Of a stretch of 64,000 bases of DNA, positions 29,301 through 44,300 are shown piece after piece (the stretch's first letter is position 1; the number at the start of each line of letters is the position of its first letter). A program made the translations under genes and the position numbers. The notes beneath the pieces are model-generated. The model had not been told where the DNA came from, searched no databases, and saw only the letters and a program-made list of their open reading frames with translations. The DNA is from Serilophus lunatus (lineage: Eukaryota; Chordata; Aves; Passeriformes; Eurylaimidae): the NCBI GenBank assembly GCA_013399895.1, contig VXBA01001335.1, positions 1 to 64,000 of the forward strand, read 5' to 3'.

Positions 29301-32300
29301 TTAACAAAATCTTATACTCTGTAGTAGATGCAAGAAGCCAAGAGAAGACATAGAAAGACAAAATACTCAATACAGTCAAATTTCATTTAGCCTCCTGATA
29401 TTATTTATAATTGCTTTATGTTAGCAATGTATATGGGCACTAGAAGGATCACATGTATTGCAATTAGTAGAGGAGATAAAACACTGAAGGATGTATTTCA
29501 TAGAACAGCCAGCAATGAGCAATTAAAGGGCCACAGTAAAAAAAAAAAAAAAAAAGCCCACAAAGAAAAGTCCACGAGTTCCTCTGTCTTGCAGGCAACA
29601 ATTCCACATACAGGCTTCAGTCTTCTCTGACACACACATACTTGAAGTCATTTCTCTTCATACTGTTTCCCCCACACAAAATATCACCATTTTATTCAGT
29701 AGACCTGTGCCTTAGACAGTGACCTCACAGTATCTCAGAAATGACAACCAGCTGCTTCTCTGCAAAACTCTTCACTGCAAAAATCTCACCTGGGAGATTC
29801 AAAGGACAAAGTCACTGTAATCACATTTTACCTTACACTGCCAAAGTTATTACCTTACTAACCTTGTATGTGCATATTATAAAAATCATCCATTTATGTT
29901 ACAGTGAATTACTTCAAGTTAATACTGGGAACACAACACCTGAAATGAATTTCAAGTGACAAGACCATCATCAATCATACTTTCTCAACATTAATGCCAC
30001 TACATAAAGCCTTCTGCTTCACTGCTTGAAAAGGTAGGTGTTTTAGAAAGAAAATGTTTCACAGATGGTGCTGTGTATACTGATACTTCTCCCAGATTAA
30101 CAGGTCCTTTGAACATATAGCATAAATCAAATTATATAGTTTATTTAACTAATACTTAATTTCAAAAGCCAAATCATTACAAATATTAGTAAAGCAACTT
30201 ACTTGGTTCCCATTTCTAACTATTTAAAAGATTCCATGCCAAATCAGGAAAGGAATCGGTAAAAAAATATTCAAAAATTAGAAAACACCATGAGATCTTC
30301 CTTTGGCATCAAGTCCTCAAAACACAATATGATTTGTAGACTACATAAGATCACACAGACATTAAGAAAAAAACCATTCCATCAAGATTATATGCATTTA
30401 TATACTGGAATCAATTTCTTATGGTACCAGTTTGTGTTATTTCCAGTTTATATTTTAATTTGCAGACCATTAGATTCTATGTGATGTTCTGATAAAGTGT
30501 TTTCAAAAAAGCAACTTTTTTGTAGCAGCTATAATTTAAGGACTGGTCAAATTATTGCTTCAATTACTAAGCTCATGATGGCAAAAAAAGGAGCAAGATG
30601 TAAATATGAGTATGATAAATCTAATGAAAAACCACCATTAGACTATGAATGGAAAGTTATGCTAACATCAATAATTACATTTCCTGAACTGCAATGTTCA
30701 TTAAGGTAAAATGACATCATGATTCAATCTGGTTGATGCAAACACTAATGAAATCTTCTCAGTCAGAGGCAGGTTTTTCAGTATCCAGGATCTCCACTTC
30801 TTGAATTCATCCAAGAACTGTTTCAGAAAAAGAGCCCAGGAACCACAGGAGCTAACATGACTGTGTGGAACCAGAGTGCTGAACTTCTTTTCCTCTACTA
30901 TCCAACCTCAGCAGATTTATAAGCCTTGTGACAAAAAAATTGAAAGAATAGCCACAGTTAACTCAACATAGCCTAAAGGGCCAAACTATCACCCTGCTGC
31001 TGATAAAGACAAGGAGATTGCTTACAAATTACCACTGCACGCAAAACAGATTCAGCTTGAGGAAAATTAATGTAATTTACTGTCAATTAAAACAGACTCA
31101 GTAGTGAGAAGCAGAGATAAACATTAAGACAATGACTTGGCTTCCCTCTCTCCCAAACTGAACTGTATTCCTTCACCCCAGACTCCCACACCTCCCACCC
31201 AGGGCAGTGCAGGGGGTGACAGCAAGGGCAGCTGTGGTCAGTCTAGAGCTCCTGCCCACAGCTCCTGCCTGCTTACATATTGCCCCTGCTCTGCCATGGG
31301 CTTTCTCCCATGGGATGCAGTCCTTCAAGAAAACAAAAATACTTAAGCATGGACTCCCCACAGACTGCTGTTCCTTAGAGCTCTCCACCTGCTCCAGTGC
31401 TGGTTCCTCCTGACTACCATGGAGACCTGCTCCAGTCTCATGGAGAGCATTCCCTCTGCTGCTTCCCACTCATTTTGGTTTCCTTCTCTCTGTCAGGTGT
31501 TCTGCCCTTCCTGACACACATTGTCCCCTGGGTGCCCCCATCTCAGCTGTGGGCTCAGCTGTGTCCTGCAGTGGCTGGAAACATCTGTGTCCAACACAGG
31601 ACATCCCTGGCCTCACAGAGACTCCCGACAGCCCCCACTGCCAGGCCACTGGCACTCAGTACACAGGTTTAAAACTACTAGTATAATTTTAATTACAAAA
31701 GAGTATTTGATATGCTCAATCTAAAATCATAACCTCTAAAGATTTTCTGATCAATCGGTAGGAAGGGTGTTTGTTTCAGACACTAAGTACTAAATGGTAC
31801 TATGAGAAAAGCAGTTCAAAAAACCCTAAATGCATCTTCAGAAATTACATTTTTTCGGAGTATCAAACAGCACAAGAAAGCTCACACAGAATACTGCAAT
31901 ATTTGAGGCAGGTGGAAGGTGCTGCCCAACCCTACATCCCTTGTGGGTATCCACACATGGCAGAAACTGTGCAGGCAAACTGCTGCCCAACACAAACTCT
32001 GGTTCAAACATTCCAAGACAACTGCCAATGTAATATTAAGTCATTTTCTCAGTTATCTGAAGACACTGTTGATAAAGGTCAGTAGCAGATGATGATTTGT
32101 CAGCTCCTTCCATCCACTCCCCCTTTCATCCTGCTTCAGATTTCTCTGGAGCAATCTCCTTTGTACAGTACTGAGTACCACACAGCCCTGATACAGGTCT
32201 GTGGGTCTGAGCCATGACACTAAGCTCAATCTGATTTCAAAAAATATCAAAAATTAAAACCTTCCTCAAATGAGACCTATATTTTTTATATTAGCATAAA

Positions 32301-35300
32301 CACAGTGAAACCCTTGTGAATAAAACATAAAGCAAACTTTTATGAATTTAAAATGTGTTAAGTTATGAAACAATTGTAGAGCTAACATCACAGCTTACAT
32401 GGTGTTAGAGAAAACGTTTAAGCTTTCTACAGTTTAACTACCATTAATGGCACATTTAAATGTGTCAGAGAATACAGAAAAGTCTTTGCTGTACTGATTT
32501 GCCACATAACATTAACCTCTTCAGTTGCACTTGCAATTGCCAAGAAGGCTTAACTAATATTAACTCTTCCTCAAGGAATAGCCCCAGCTAGGACATCAAA
32601 CTTATTTTTAAAGGATGAAACAAAACATCTGAGTGCTGCATGGGCTTGACTAGTAAGTGATTAAAGCATAACTGACAGAACTGAATTTCTGCCAGTGTCA
32701 ACATAAAACTTTTTTAAAAGGTCAGCTATGAATTATTTACTGTTCTCTCAAAGCTCAGTGTCAACACATCAATTCATCCTCGTTCTATTTATCCTTTACA
32801 ACCCTGACTAGAATCACTCTGTAACCTGCGGGACGGTGACACAAGTCTGCAATGTAGTGAGCAATGTAACAAGGCAAGGCAACCACCCAAATTATTCAAA
32901 GCTTTGGAGATCTAAGAGCAGCAATTTTAGCACAAGCACAGTCTCATAAGGTGCCCTGGAAAAGACAGGGCAGGCCTTCATCATAAGACCACTCCTACAC
33001 AGGCATAAGTCCTTGCCAGAATCTGTGTATGTGAGTGCTTGGAGTAGCATTAAATAAGCTCCAAGAAGCAAAATATGCATCAAGTACAAATAATAACATC
33101 ACACAAACAACCCATACAGGAAAACTATGCTACTTTAATCTTCAAGAATTAAACTACTAATGAGAGCAGTAAGAAAGATTCCTCAAAAAGTACATGCTTG
33201 AAAGACTATCTTTCCACTGTCTATAAACAAGGTATTTTGTCTCCTAGATGCTCACAAGAGACTGTCAAAGCCAGAAGTAGTGGCCAAATCCAAACTACCC
33301 CACAGAAGATACAAGTATTTAACCTAATTTTATGACCCAGTGAAGATACAAACCCTTGCTTTAGAAACAGCATTCAAGCCTAATTTGGATTATCACACCC
33401 TTAAGATATTTAATTCTCTAATTCTAATAAAACAAGGATTTCCAATTAGAAATTGCTGAAAATGAAGTGTAAATAGACAGGCTACAAAAACCACTAAAAC
33501 ATACTCTCAAAAGAACACATAAGTAATGCTTAGCGAAGTCATAATGTTATCAATATATTCCTTAAAAGATAAATAACAAACCACATGATGATGCTTAAGG
33601 TTCTATTGCTTCTTAATTTTAACCAAGATGCACAACTTCTGTGCAAAGTCAAGATCTGTATACTACCAGAGTGCCTGTAACTAAGCATATTTCTTTTGAC
33701 TGATTTCTACCAGCTGTACTTGCAGAACTTAGGCCTAAATCAAACAGCATTTCAACAACTATTCACAAACAATACTGGAATTGTGCTACTGTGTCATAAC
33801 TTCTGTGGAAATGTTCCTCTTCAGTCCAGATATGGATTAGGAAAATCATTTAAGATTAAAATCCGAATCTGTATGCTGTGAAGCAGCAACCATTAATACC
33901 TGTAGATTTGAAAAAGATTCCTGATATACAATCCTTTCTTTACAAGTGTATTCTTATACTTTCACTGAAATGTAATTGATGTTTATAGTTTTGTTCCACT
34001 AAAAACTACACTAAGTATCCAGCTACCAAGTATCACACTTCAGTCATGCCTCTGCTGTAACAGAATAATATTAGGTTGACTTCCGTAAAACCACTAGAAT
34101 TTTAGCCTTCATTTCCAAAATACTCCAAGCATCACTCAGCTGAAACAGTTTATTAAACACAGCTTCTCAAATTAAATTAGTAACCAAAATGTCCCAACTT
34201 CAATCAGGAGCTTCGGAATAGGACAGAAATCTTCTCTTGTTCTCTACTCAGAAAATATGGTGAACTTTAATAAACAAAGTTTATGTATTAAAACCAAAAA
34301 TTAATGAAACCTGAAATACTGCAGTAAGTTAAAACACGTCAGTTCTGTAGAATAGTTTTCCTAGCTCATGAGTGTTCAAATTTTTAAACCATGACCACAA
34401 AGCATAATATAAAGTACTCCTTTACTACACAACAGCAATTGGCTTTAACAAAGTCATCTGGGTTAAATGAATAACAAGTAACAGAGAGTGTGTGTGTATG
34501 TGTGTGTGTGTGTGCGTGTGTATGTGTGTGTGTGTGTGTGTGTGTGCGATCATAAGAAAAAGTTGCAGATTTAATTCAAACTGAAAAGTCAGGAAGCCTA
34601 CTCATTGCAGTTCCTACTGTTCTTCAGACTTCTCAGCTACTTCCAGAACAGAGAAATTCCAGAAGTCCACAAAGCTTCTCAAAAGTATTTGAAATAGATG
34701 CAGGTAACCTGCATACTTAAAACATTTCTACAGAAACACTGTTTTTAAATGCCACACAAATGTTACAACCTTTCTGCAAGAACATTATGCATCAATAGGA
34801 ATATGGATATCTCTAGTTGCAGTTGTATTAAAGACTTCTAATGAAAATATTCACATAAGAGTATCACCATTTTCACTGAATATTAAATAATTCTGCAAAT
34901 TCCAGTTACATTCAAAATTAAGAAGATGCTAGTATGCTAATTTTCCAATTTGCTAAAGGAATGCATTTTTACTTTGCACTGTTTACTAAACATTTACGGT
35001 CAACCTTGATAATAATGTGACACAGCAATACAAGGCTTTGAAAACATTTTTAAAAAGCAATCTATACTGCCTTCATGTTATTCAATGCTGTATTTTCTTG
35101 GACTAAAACTTTGTGTACTAGACATGGTCATCAACTTTTAAACCTGTAAAGAGTGTCATATTGTAAAACCAACAATTCCTGAATCAATTGCCATATTACT
35201 AACAGAAGAACATTCACATACATTATTTACCACAGATATTCTAACTAGATGTGATACCTCAAATATTCATACACCAAAGACTTACTTTTTCCTGGCATAT

Positions 35301-38300
35301 TCTAACTTATCCTCATTTCAGTTGAAATGTTTCAAAATATTATGGAAGAAAAGATAGATACAAGTAGAAAAATCAGTTGTGTGCAAAGGGCTAACATTTT
35401 AAATAAAAGGTCATGTTACTCTGGGAGAAATAACTTTAAAATCCTCTAGCAGAAATTCTTTACAATGCACATCATATGCTAAATCCCATTTAAAATTAAT
35501 GAATACTCATCTCATAATGAACTTTTTTAGTGTTGCCAGTACTTTTGATAGGGTTTCTGGTATTCTCCAGATGGAAGCAGATAAATTTAAAAATTCCATA
35601 TGGAATTTTTAGGCTATTGTCCAAGAATGTCATTAAACAATACAACAAAAGTTGTAAAAAAATCAGACTTACCGCCAGTGCTTTAGATAATTTTGTTCTA
35701 TAGTTATTCAAAACAATCACATCAATCTCCTTAAATGGCACATATGCAAAGCCATCTTTAATAAATACTCTTCTGGTTCTAAACAAATCCACAGCATCTG
35801 CAAGTCCAACCTGAGAAAAAAGAAAACCCCACATTATGGAACAGAAAAATACAGTAACAATGTTTACAGCCTTAAGATTCAAGATGGACCAGTAAAGCTT
35901 CAATTCATTCTCTGTTTTAACATTGTCTCCAGACAAAACACAAAGATTGTAAAATTACAGGTTACTTTAGGAATAGCTGATTGTTATTTTGGTAGAAAAA
36001 TATTGTTTGCTGACAGGAAATCATGCAATTAGTCAAAAGAAGATATTTCAAAGTTTGTATCTATCTAATACAATTTTGGAGATTTTCTTTTTTAATCTGA
36101 TATCTGAAAATGGACTTCTGTTGGCGTTGTTTCAGATGTCTTGAAATAGTAAATAACTGACATTATTCAAATAAGAGGTCTTGCAAACAATTCTGAAACC
36201 CAAACAACTTGATTCCAAAGAATCTGTGGGCTACCTTGAGCTTCTTTCCTCTCCCCTTGCTCTTTTGCAAAATGAATTCCAGACTAATACAAACCTAGTT
36301 TCAGCAACAGATGTTTGAGAATGTCTCCATCCTGAACAGTCTTCCAGCCAGGCAAATAAAGTCATTTGTCTGGGAAACACTAAAACCTTAAAACCATTTT
36401 TGTGGCAAAAGCAATGGATAGCACAAGAGGACCATGTTTAACTGAAAGAGAATTAATGCAGATCTGTGGAACTTAGCGATTTCTACTTACCTTATAGAAC
36501 ATTTGTTCTTTTACTTTAGGCAGAGTAAGGCCAGGAGTTGATGCACACAGGTCATTTGCCAATTCATTTTTCACGTCTTCACTAATCTAAAATTAAGAAG
36601 TTGTTTTAAAACTTATGAAATACATTAGAATAAGGCTTTTTTATTATTATTACTAATGTGAGCTAAAAGATTACTTAACCTGGGAATACCACCAGTTTAG
36701 CTGAAAAGGGAAAAACAATTACATATTCAGCAAGTGATCACTAACAACTAATTAAGCAGAAACGAGCAAAACACTAGTGATCAACAGTGTTAAGCAACCT
36801 TCCTTCTGAAACAAAAGGATAGATTTTAAAATACAGTAATTTAAAACATTAACACAAGAACTGTACAATGTACTTTTTAAAAGTCAACCTCTTTAAAATA
36901 AAATTTGTGACAATCCTTGCTTATATTAAAATTTACTACATGCATTAAAACAAAGCAGGATGAATCAATGGCCCTTACTAAGGACTTAACGTTGCCAGAT
37001 TTTTAACAAAAACATTAGTTTCAGCCCACTTTTAAATCCAGATTTGGGACAAAATTATATATAATCTCATATTCATAAATTTAACTTTTTTTTAAGGAGG
37101 GAGAAAAAATGGTATATTTATTGTCCTCTAAATGTTAGTGCTTTTCCAGTTCTTGAAGCTGGTAGGTTAAGCAGCAGTGCTCTAATTTAACAACTTCAAG
37201 TATTTAAGCCAAAATTTCTGGCTTGAAAAATCACAGTGCTATACTTCCCAATACAAAAACTCTGCATATACATAAATATACAACTTAGAATAAGACAATA
37301 TCCTGAGTTGGAAGGGACTCACAAGGACCATTGAGTCCCACTCCTGGCCCTGCACATGACCATCCCCAAGAGTCACACCATGTGCCTGAGAGTCTTGTCT
37401 AAACACTTCCTGAACTCCATCAGGCTTGTTATGATATGATCACTTTCCTGGGAAGCCTATTGCATTGTCCCACCCTCTAGGAGAAAAACTTGAATATCCA
37501 ATCTAAACCTCCCATGACAAAACTTTAGGCCATTCCCTCAAGTTGTGTACCTGACCCCCACAGAGAAGAGATCAGTTCCTGCCCCTCCTCTTCCCCACAC
37601 GAGGAAATTGTAACTGCAATGAGGTTTCCTCTCAGTCTCCTCCAGGCTGAACAGACCAAGTGACCTCAGCTACTTCTCATACAGTTTTCCCTCAAGGCCC
37701 TTCACCATCCTCATTGCCCTCCTTTGCACACTCTCTAATGGCTTAATGTCTTTCTTATATAGTGGTGCCCAAAACTGCACACACTTCCATAATATGTACT
37801 TGATAAAATATAAAGGAAGTAGTCCTTTAGTCCTTGAGTGAAAAGTATTAAAAAAAGTATCTCAAAATATAGATGGACAGAGATGTCATCAAAGCACATG
37901 TTGTTTGACACTGTTCTCCATGAACTGGACATGTGCTCCATTATCTCTGGTGTGGTGATGTAAGGCTGCAGTCAAGGTAGTTCTTAGAGACTACTCAGGA
38001 ACCAAGCCCAGGCCATCACACGCAACAGATGCCCAGAACCCAAATGCAAAATGAAAAACACTCTGTTATTCCTCTCCATGGAAACAGATGTGCATAAGCA
38101 GTTTTCTTCTCTGAGTAAGACAGAACACCCACTTTGTTGACCAACACTGCCATATAGTTAAATGGGCATTTAAACAAATCTTTTTTTTTTTCCTCAATTG
38201 AAAAACCTGGCAAAATGAAACAAAACACTTTTCTTGGAAGTCATAGGAAGGACCCTTTAATTTCAACCTTGCAGGAGTAGCTTAGCAAACAAAAAAAAAG

Positions 38301-41300
38301 TGATTTGATAAATGCACATAAAATGGCCAAGGCAGCAATGTCAAGAAGGCTTATGGTTACCCTGTCTGCATCCTGGTGTAATCTGTATTACTCTCTCAGG
38401 AAAACTAGCTTTAAAAAATAATAATAAAGGTGCCAGCAATGCAGAAGAAAGTAACTTTGAAGATAGAGGAAACACACAGTAACATTATATTTCTGCATCT
38501 GAAAATCTAAAGCTCAGGGAAAAATAGCCTGTATTTAAACCATCTTTCTTTACCAAAGCAGCTGTATCAGAACAATTAAATGTGTTTTTGCAAATGCGAT
38601 GAGAAAACACTTCCTACATAATACTCTTATTAACAAACTTAATCTTGTTAGACTTTGAAAAATTCCTGCTTTTCAAATACAACACAGTGGAACTACATAT
38701 ACATTTCACACAGTGCTATCAAAACCCCACTACTCCTCCCAGATTTCTATTTCTTGTCTAAATAACTATAAATCTAAGTCGTTGCAACAGCCTGCAACCT
38801 TGCCTTTCCCTTACTATAGACCAAAGTTGGAATTTTAATTCCAAAATAGTGGCTTCTATTCTTTAAATGTACCAGTTTTATGCTTTCTTAGTAGAAAATT
38901 ACTTGAGAGCCAAGTGTATTTATGTCATTCCAAACTCTCAGTGACTGTGTCTTCAAATAAAAACAGTACAACACATTGTAGAGCAGGAGTAGTTACAAGT
39001 GCACTATTTCTTCTAGGATATCTTACTAAAAGAAAAACATCATCAAACCAAGCCAAGGATAGAGTGGGGGGTTTTTAGCAGAAAGTTATTAAAACAGTTC
39101 CAGAGACTGTTTTACAAACAGGCCAGAAATATCACGGGGAAAATGGGAAGAGGGAAAGAGAAGGATTCCATTTTTTATTTGTTCTTCTAAAACCAATTAG
39201 CTCACTTGCATAAACAAAACCATTTTTTTCACTTAAAGGGAATTTTACCTTTTAAGATACACATAAAGTAATTATATGACTCCAAACTTCACAAGTTGTT
39301 TAGCTCCTTTATTTAACCATATCAAATCGTGCACAGATGTGAAGTCACAGTGATTTTAGATTTTCTTGCCTGTCACCAGCAAACAATTTAATGCTGTTAG
39401 AGTGATCCTGCTGAAACCTCACAAAAAATACATTAATGGGCCATGACTAAAGATTTGGATAAGACTGTGGACAGTGCTACCAAAAATACAGTTTCACCAC
39501 AAATTGCATTTTTGAACAAACACAAGCATTATTGTAAAGCATTATTTATCATATAAATAAACAACATTTATAAAGCCATAAAATAATTTACTTCTTATAA
39601 CCTCAAGTACTTGATAGGGTAGGCAAACATGCAGCAGCCCTGCAAAGACTTTGATCCTTGCCTTTTCACTAAATTCACATTGCCTTCACGTTTTCAAGTA
39701 ATAGAGAGAGAGTAAGAAGAAAAAAGGATATCCCTAGCCCCTAATTAAAGCTGGGAGACAATTCCAGAATGCATTTAAAAATAAAATTTCTTTCCCTAAA
39801 GACTGGAACATGAAACACAATCTTCCATTGGCATTAATGATTTCACCACTTCCATGTAAAATCGACTGAAGATGCCATGTAAGGAAATATGTTCCTCACA
39901 GTCTAAAGTCAGACTCCAGCTTTCAGTTAGGCCATGCCTACATCTCTACATACAGTGCACCATGAAACATGTATCACAGTTTTTCTTGGTTCATGGAAGA
40001 TGGAAAAGATTCTTTTTTACTATTTTTTAATTTTTTAAATTATTTCTGTAAGAATGCTATTGTTTGTATACTTAAAAATGTATTCTCTAAAATGGTAGTC
40101 GCAAGAACACATTCCAATAATCCTTAAAAAGCAGACACAATTAAAAACAGCTTTTAGAATTCTAAACAAGATCCAAAAGATAAGAAGGCTGCTTAACTTT
40201 TGATGGTGCTCAGTGCTCTTCACAAGATAGGATACTGTGTTGTTCAAAATATTAAAAACAAAACACAGAATTCTTCTCAGGGTCTCATCTGGTGACCATG
40301 CGACCTTCCACACTGAACTGACCCAACTCACTCCACAGAAAACCACTAGTTTTGCCTCCTTTTTCTGTAGCCATTTTAGTGAAGTGCTTATCATTGTGTC
40401 AGACTTTGCTCTGCATAAGGTAAGAACATCAGGAAAAGGATCTTCCCTTTTCTGTGATAGTGGGTCAGAGAAGCGTAGCTTGGAAAAATTCAACACTTCA
40501 TCACGAGTTTCTCAGAAAATTTAGAAAAATAAAGACATAAAAACAGAAGGCATGAGAGGAAGGGAAAGAAGCTAGTGCTCAAGACAAGCTGCATTATTTC
40601 TAGTTTTCTTGCTTTCTACGTGCACAGGTCTAGTCTCCTACATTCCTGACAGATACTTTCCTATATCCATGAAAAGGAAAGCTGAACAAAATACTAACTA
40701 CAGAATTACTTCAGAAACAACACTGCGTGTATATTAGAGTGACACACAAGTGAAGAGCCAACAGCAGATCCCTCTGAGAAATACACCAACAAGCTTTTTC
40801 CCATTTAAAAATAAGGATGCTCTACATCAGGTGCAATTTTAAAGAAACTTAAACTTTTCTTTAGATTCAATCCAAGAATTAGCAGGGAAGAGTTTTTCAG
40901 TGTTTGCAGACCATTTTATGAAGCTTATGTCCAAACCAGCAGCTAGTAAATCCTACTTGCAGTGTAATTACATCCTGCATAAACCATCTATCAGCTTTTA
41001 TGCTGCTGTGCCTAAGGAACAATATAAACATTTCCAAAACAACTGCTTCACTGCTATGTAAATAATAAATTCGTTTTATAAACATTCTTAACTTCCACCA
41101 CTAAAGAACTTAGAACCTTGATTATACAAAGAATATATTTTCTTCTTGTACAACATATGGATATAATTTTGAAAAATACACTATTGATTTTCCAATTTTC
41201 TTTTTCCTTATTCCCCAAAACAACATCTAAAATATTTATAGAAAAAGAGAAGACACTTGATGACACCATTCTGCTTGTCCATACTGTTTCTTCCAGGAAT

Positions 41301-44300
41301 CCAAAATTACCAACTGCTAAGAACTGAAAGTCCATAAGGATCAGGTTAGGACTTGCTATTCTTTCACACTTTCCAAATCAGTAGATAAATGGCAGTCAAG
41401 TATAACCTGATCAACTAATGAGTGATAAAGCAGAGTATCTCATAAGTAGTGAGGATCCTCTTCCCACTTCTACCACAAGCTGAAGAACCTGGTGCACAAG
41501 ATCCTATTTTCCATTGCATATTTGGCACATCACCATTTCAGTTTTACTTTAGAAATCCAGAGTTACAGCAGAACATCTGCCTCAGGATTCACACTGTATT
41601 CCAAATGTTGCCTGGTTGTTTTCAGCCAGATTAGGAGGAGCAAAATTTTTATTTATGTTGTCACTGTTACCGCAGCCTTTTTTGCAATTTTTATTTCAAA
41701 GCAAGAAACTTTTCCAGAGCAGGAAGAGAACGTACTTCAAACCAGAAACAGCAGGTATAGAACCTAGTCCAGAATTATTCAACCTTACAGTGGACTCTAA
41801 AGATCTTACTTAACTCAAAGGATGAGTCACATAAGGCCATTTAGTAAGAATCAGAGTGCTCTGCTGCACTGAGGGGCACATAAGTAACTGTACAGTTTGT
41901 GGTTTAGTTTGACTTTGGCTCCATGAGCCAACTTCAAGCAATAAGTTCTCTTCTAAGGGTCCATTTAGATTTCTGCAGATAATCAGCATCTGTTTCTAAT
42001 CAAATCCAGATGATTGCCAAACTAAAACTTTTAATTAGCATTTTGCATCATTTACAAACTGTTGTTCATTATGTTTATGAAGGTGAAAAGGGACATCCCC
42101 AGTAGCTATACGTTCTTCAATCACTTCTATTTCTCGATTCCACAATTTTATAGAACATCACAACACCATATGTGCAAATAAATACATGTAACTACAATTT
42201 CTGCTGCAGCCAAACACACCGTCTTTGTTCATGACAAAAAACAAAGTCAAGCTTAAAGTTCAAGGATCCATTAGAGAAAGGCAAAGACCCCTCCTCATCC
42301 ATCCTGTCAGTGCACAAAAAAAAAAAAATGGCAAGTGCGTGTTCTCCCCTCATTCCAGAAAACACTCTTTCCTCTTATATTTGTGTGTTTATATTTTCTC
42401 ATAAATCAACCTTTATTTTAGAAGTCTGTAAGAGAATACTACCACACAGTTTAAGCCCAAATGCTTTAATCAAACTGCATTCCACCTACTCATCCCTCAC
42501 AAAGTTAGCTCACTAGGATACCCAGGCTGCTTGGCAATCAATACAGTTATTTACAGCTGCAGCCAGTTTGCAAGATTGCTTTGCAAGAACCAAGAATTGG
42601 CAAACAGACCTGCTAGTTGGCTTACCAGACCCTCAGGCTGCAGCACAGTGGCCTAAAGAGTACAAAGTGCTGGTTGAACTGGATTCCCATACAGATAATA
42701 CTTCTGAGGAAAGAGATCTCTCTAGGGTTTTAATCTAATACATAACTACAGTCAACTACCTATAAATCTAGATATCAGTGGTGGTTTTTTCTTTGTCTGT
42801 AACAAAAAAGAACGTTAAGCAAAAGTCAATTCTGAACAAAGCCACAACTTGTTTTCACTTTAATCTGTCTTCTGAAACTTGGACGATTAAATTGAGAAAT
42901 TCATTACTTCCTTTGAAATTAACTATTTTAAGATGAGAATACTCCACTATGGTTTTTAAAGTACTATGGTATATATGTTTCGCTGTCTTATTTAACAAAC
43001 TCTAGCATTTAGAAAAAAAACACCCTACTCCAAAGCTTTTCCATATACAATTTTGTTTCTGTTACGACTCTAAGCATGGAGCTAAGTGACAGAACAAATA
43101 TTCTTAGCTTACTTTGGCAGTAATGCATTATTTCCCACTTCTGACCTTTGCTGTCACCTCTAAAACAAGCATCACTGGTTTTCAAGCAAAGGGACAAACA
43201 TAAGACTTAAGTAGAGGAAAACTAAGATAATTCAGAACCATTCCCTTAACAAATGTAAACCTCAGGCTACTTGGGCATACTTACAGTTGTAGCTTCACAT
43301 ACGTTTCCACACAGTAAAATTAGGCTCTAAAGAGTTCCTACTTGCAAGCATTTTCCCCATCCTGGAAAGGGGAAGGTTCAGGAAAGGAAGAAATATTTAA
43401 TGCCTCTGAAAAGCAAAGCCATAAAGCCTATCACAAGAACATTTCGGTTTAAACACTTGATACCAAAATGGATAATTAGTCACAGTCTTTTAGTGGCTAG
43501 ACATGATATTGAGTATTATCTTTCAACTGTATCTGTGCTTACTAGGGACAGAAACCAGTCACCATTCTCATTAATCCAAATCTGATTTTCCATACCCTAT
43601 AAAAGCAGTCATAAAGCATTTTTTCAAGAAGCTAAATTACAAATATTTATACAACTGCACCACCACCAAGATAAATGTTTTTGAAGAAAGCGTAATAGTG
43701 ATATCAGGAAGCCTCTCATAGGAGTGCTCTGATCATAAAAATGGAATTAAAGATGTTTAATTTCTACTGCTTAAAGCTGCTAAAAAAGCACTTCAACTGC
43801 ACTATCAAAGAGCTGCTATGGAAAAAAATTCTAACTCTCCTGCATTTTGCTCTGTTTTATTTTGCAGATCTTACTGTTTCCTCTCAAAGGCTGGCAGATG
43901 CACTACAGAGCATTAGCTCCCCCAACTGACTATTCCCATCCACTGTTCCTTCCTCGTCATTATGATACAAAGCATTTTATTAAAAAATGCATTAGAAATT
44001 AAGACAGGTAATTCTGCAATAACTGGCTGTTACTCTAAAATAAGCATCTAAATCAGAAGTTATAAAGAAGTTCTATTTTTTTAAAATTTCAAGAGGCTAT
44101 TCAAAGGTAAGAAGTTCTAAGATAATTTAAACATGATTTTTTTTGTGCTCTGTGGAGAAGAAATAGCAATGCAGATGTATTGAAGAAGAAATATACTACA
44201 CTTTGAAGTTTATTTCTTTTGCACAGGGCAGAAAGATAACACTGAACAGAAACATTACAGGGTATATAAATTCAATTGTACAGCATCCTTACACCACAGA

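Larger units (their letters stand above)
2392..35672 (-). other. PRIM2: PRIM2 intron 6
   Basis: The intron is 33.3 kb and carries most of the mobile-element fragments listed separately. Stretches 2.4-7.2, 7.5-10.9, 14.0-22.9, 23.3-27.8, 28.6-31.1 and 31.7-35.6 kb are AT-rich and show no gene or recognisable repeat, apart from simple repeats and the block at 15.0-15.6 kb. Confidence 0.85.

Noticed and set aside
29538..29555. Poly(A) run as a sign of a processed pseudogene
   Set aside because: No recognisable coding sequence or target duplication next to it.
34487..34550. CRISPR-like or other regular spaced repeats
   Set aside because: This is a simple TG microsatellite; no spaced repeat array exists anywhere in the window.
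40035..40496. Frame of 153 codons on the minus strand in intron 4
   Set aside because: AT-rich, no splice sites fitting PRIM2 phase, no domain or recognisable similarity; expected by chance in 64 kb.
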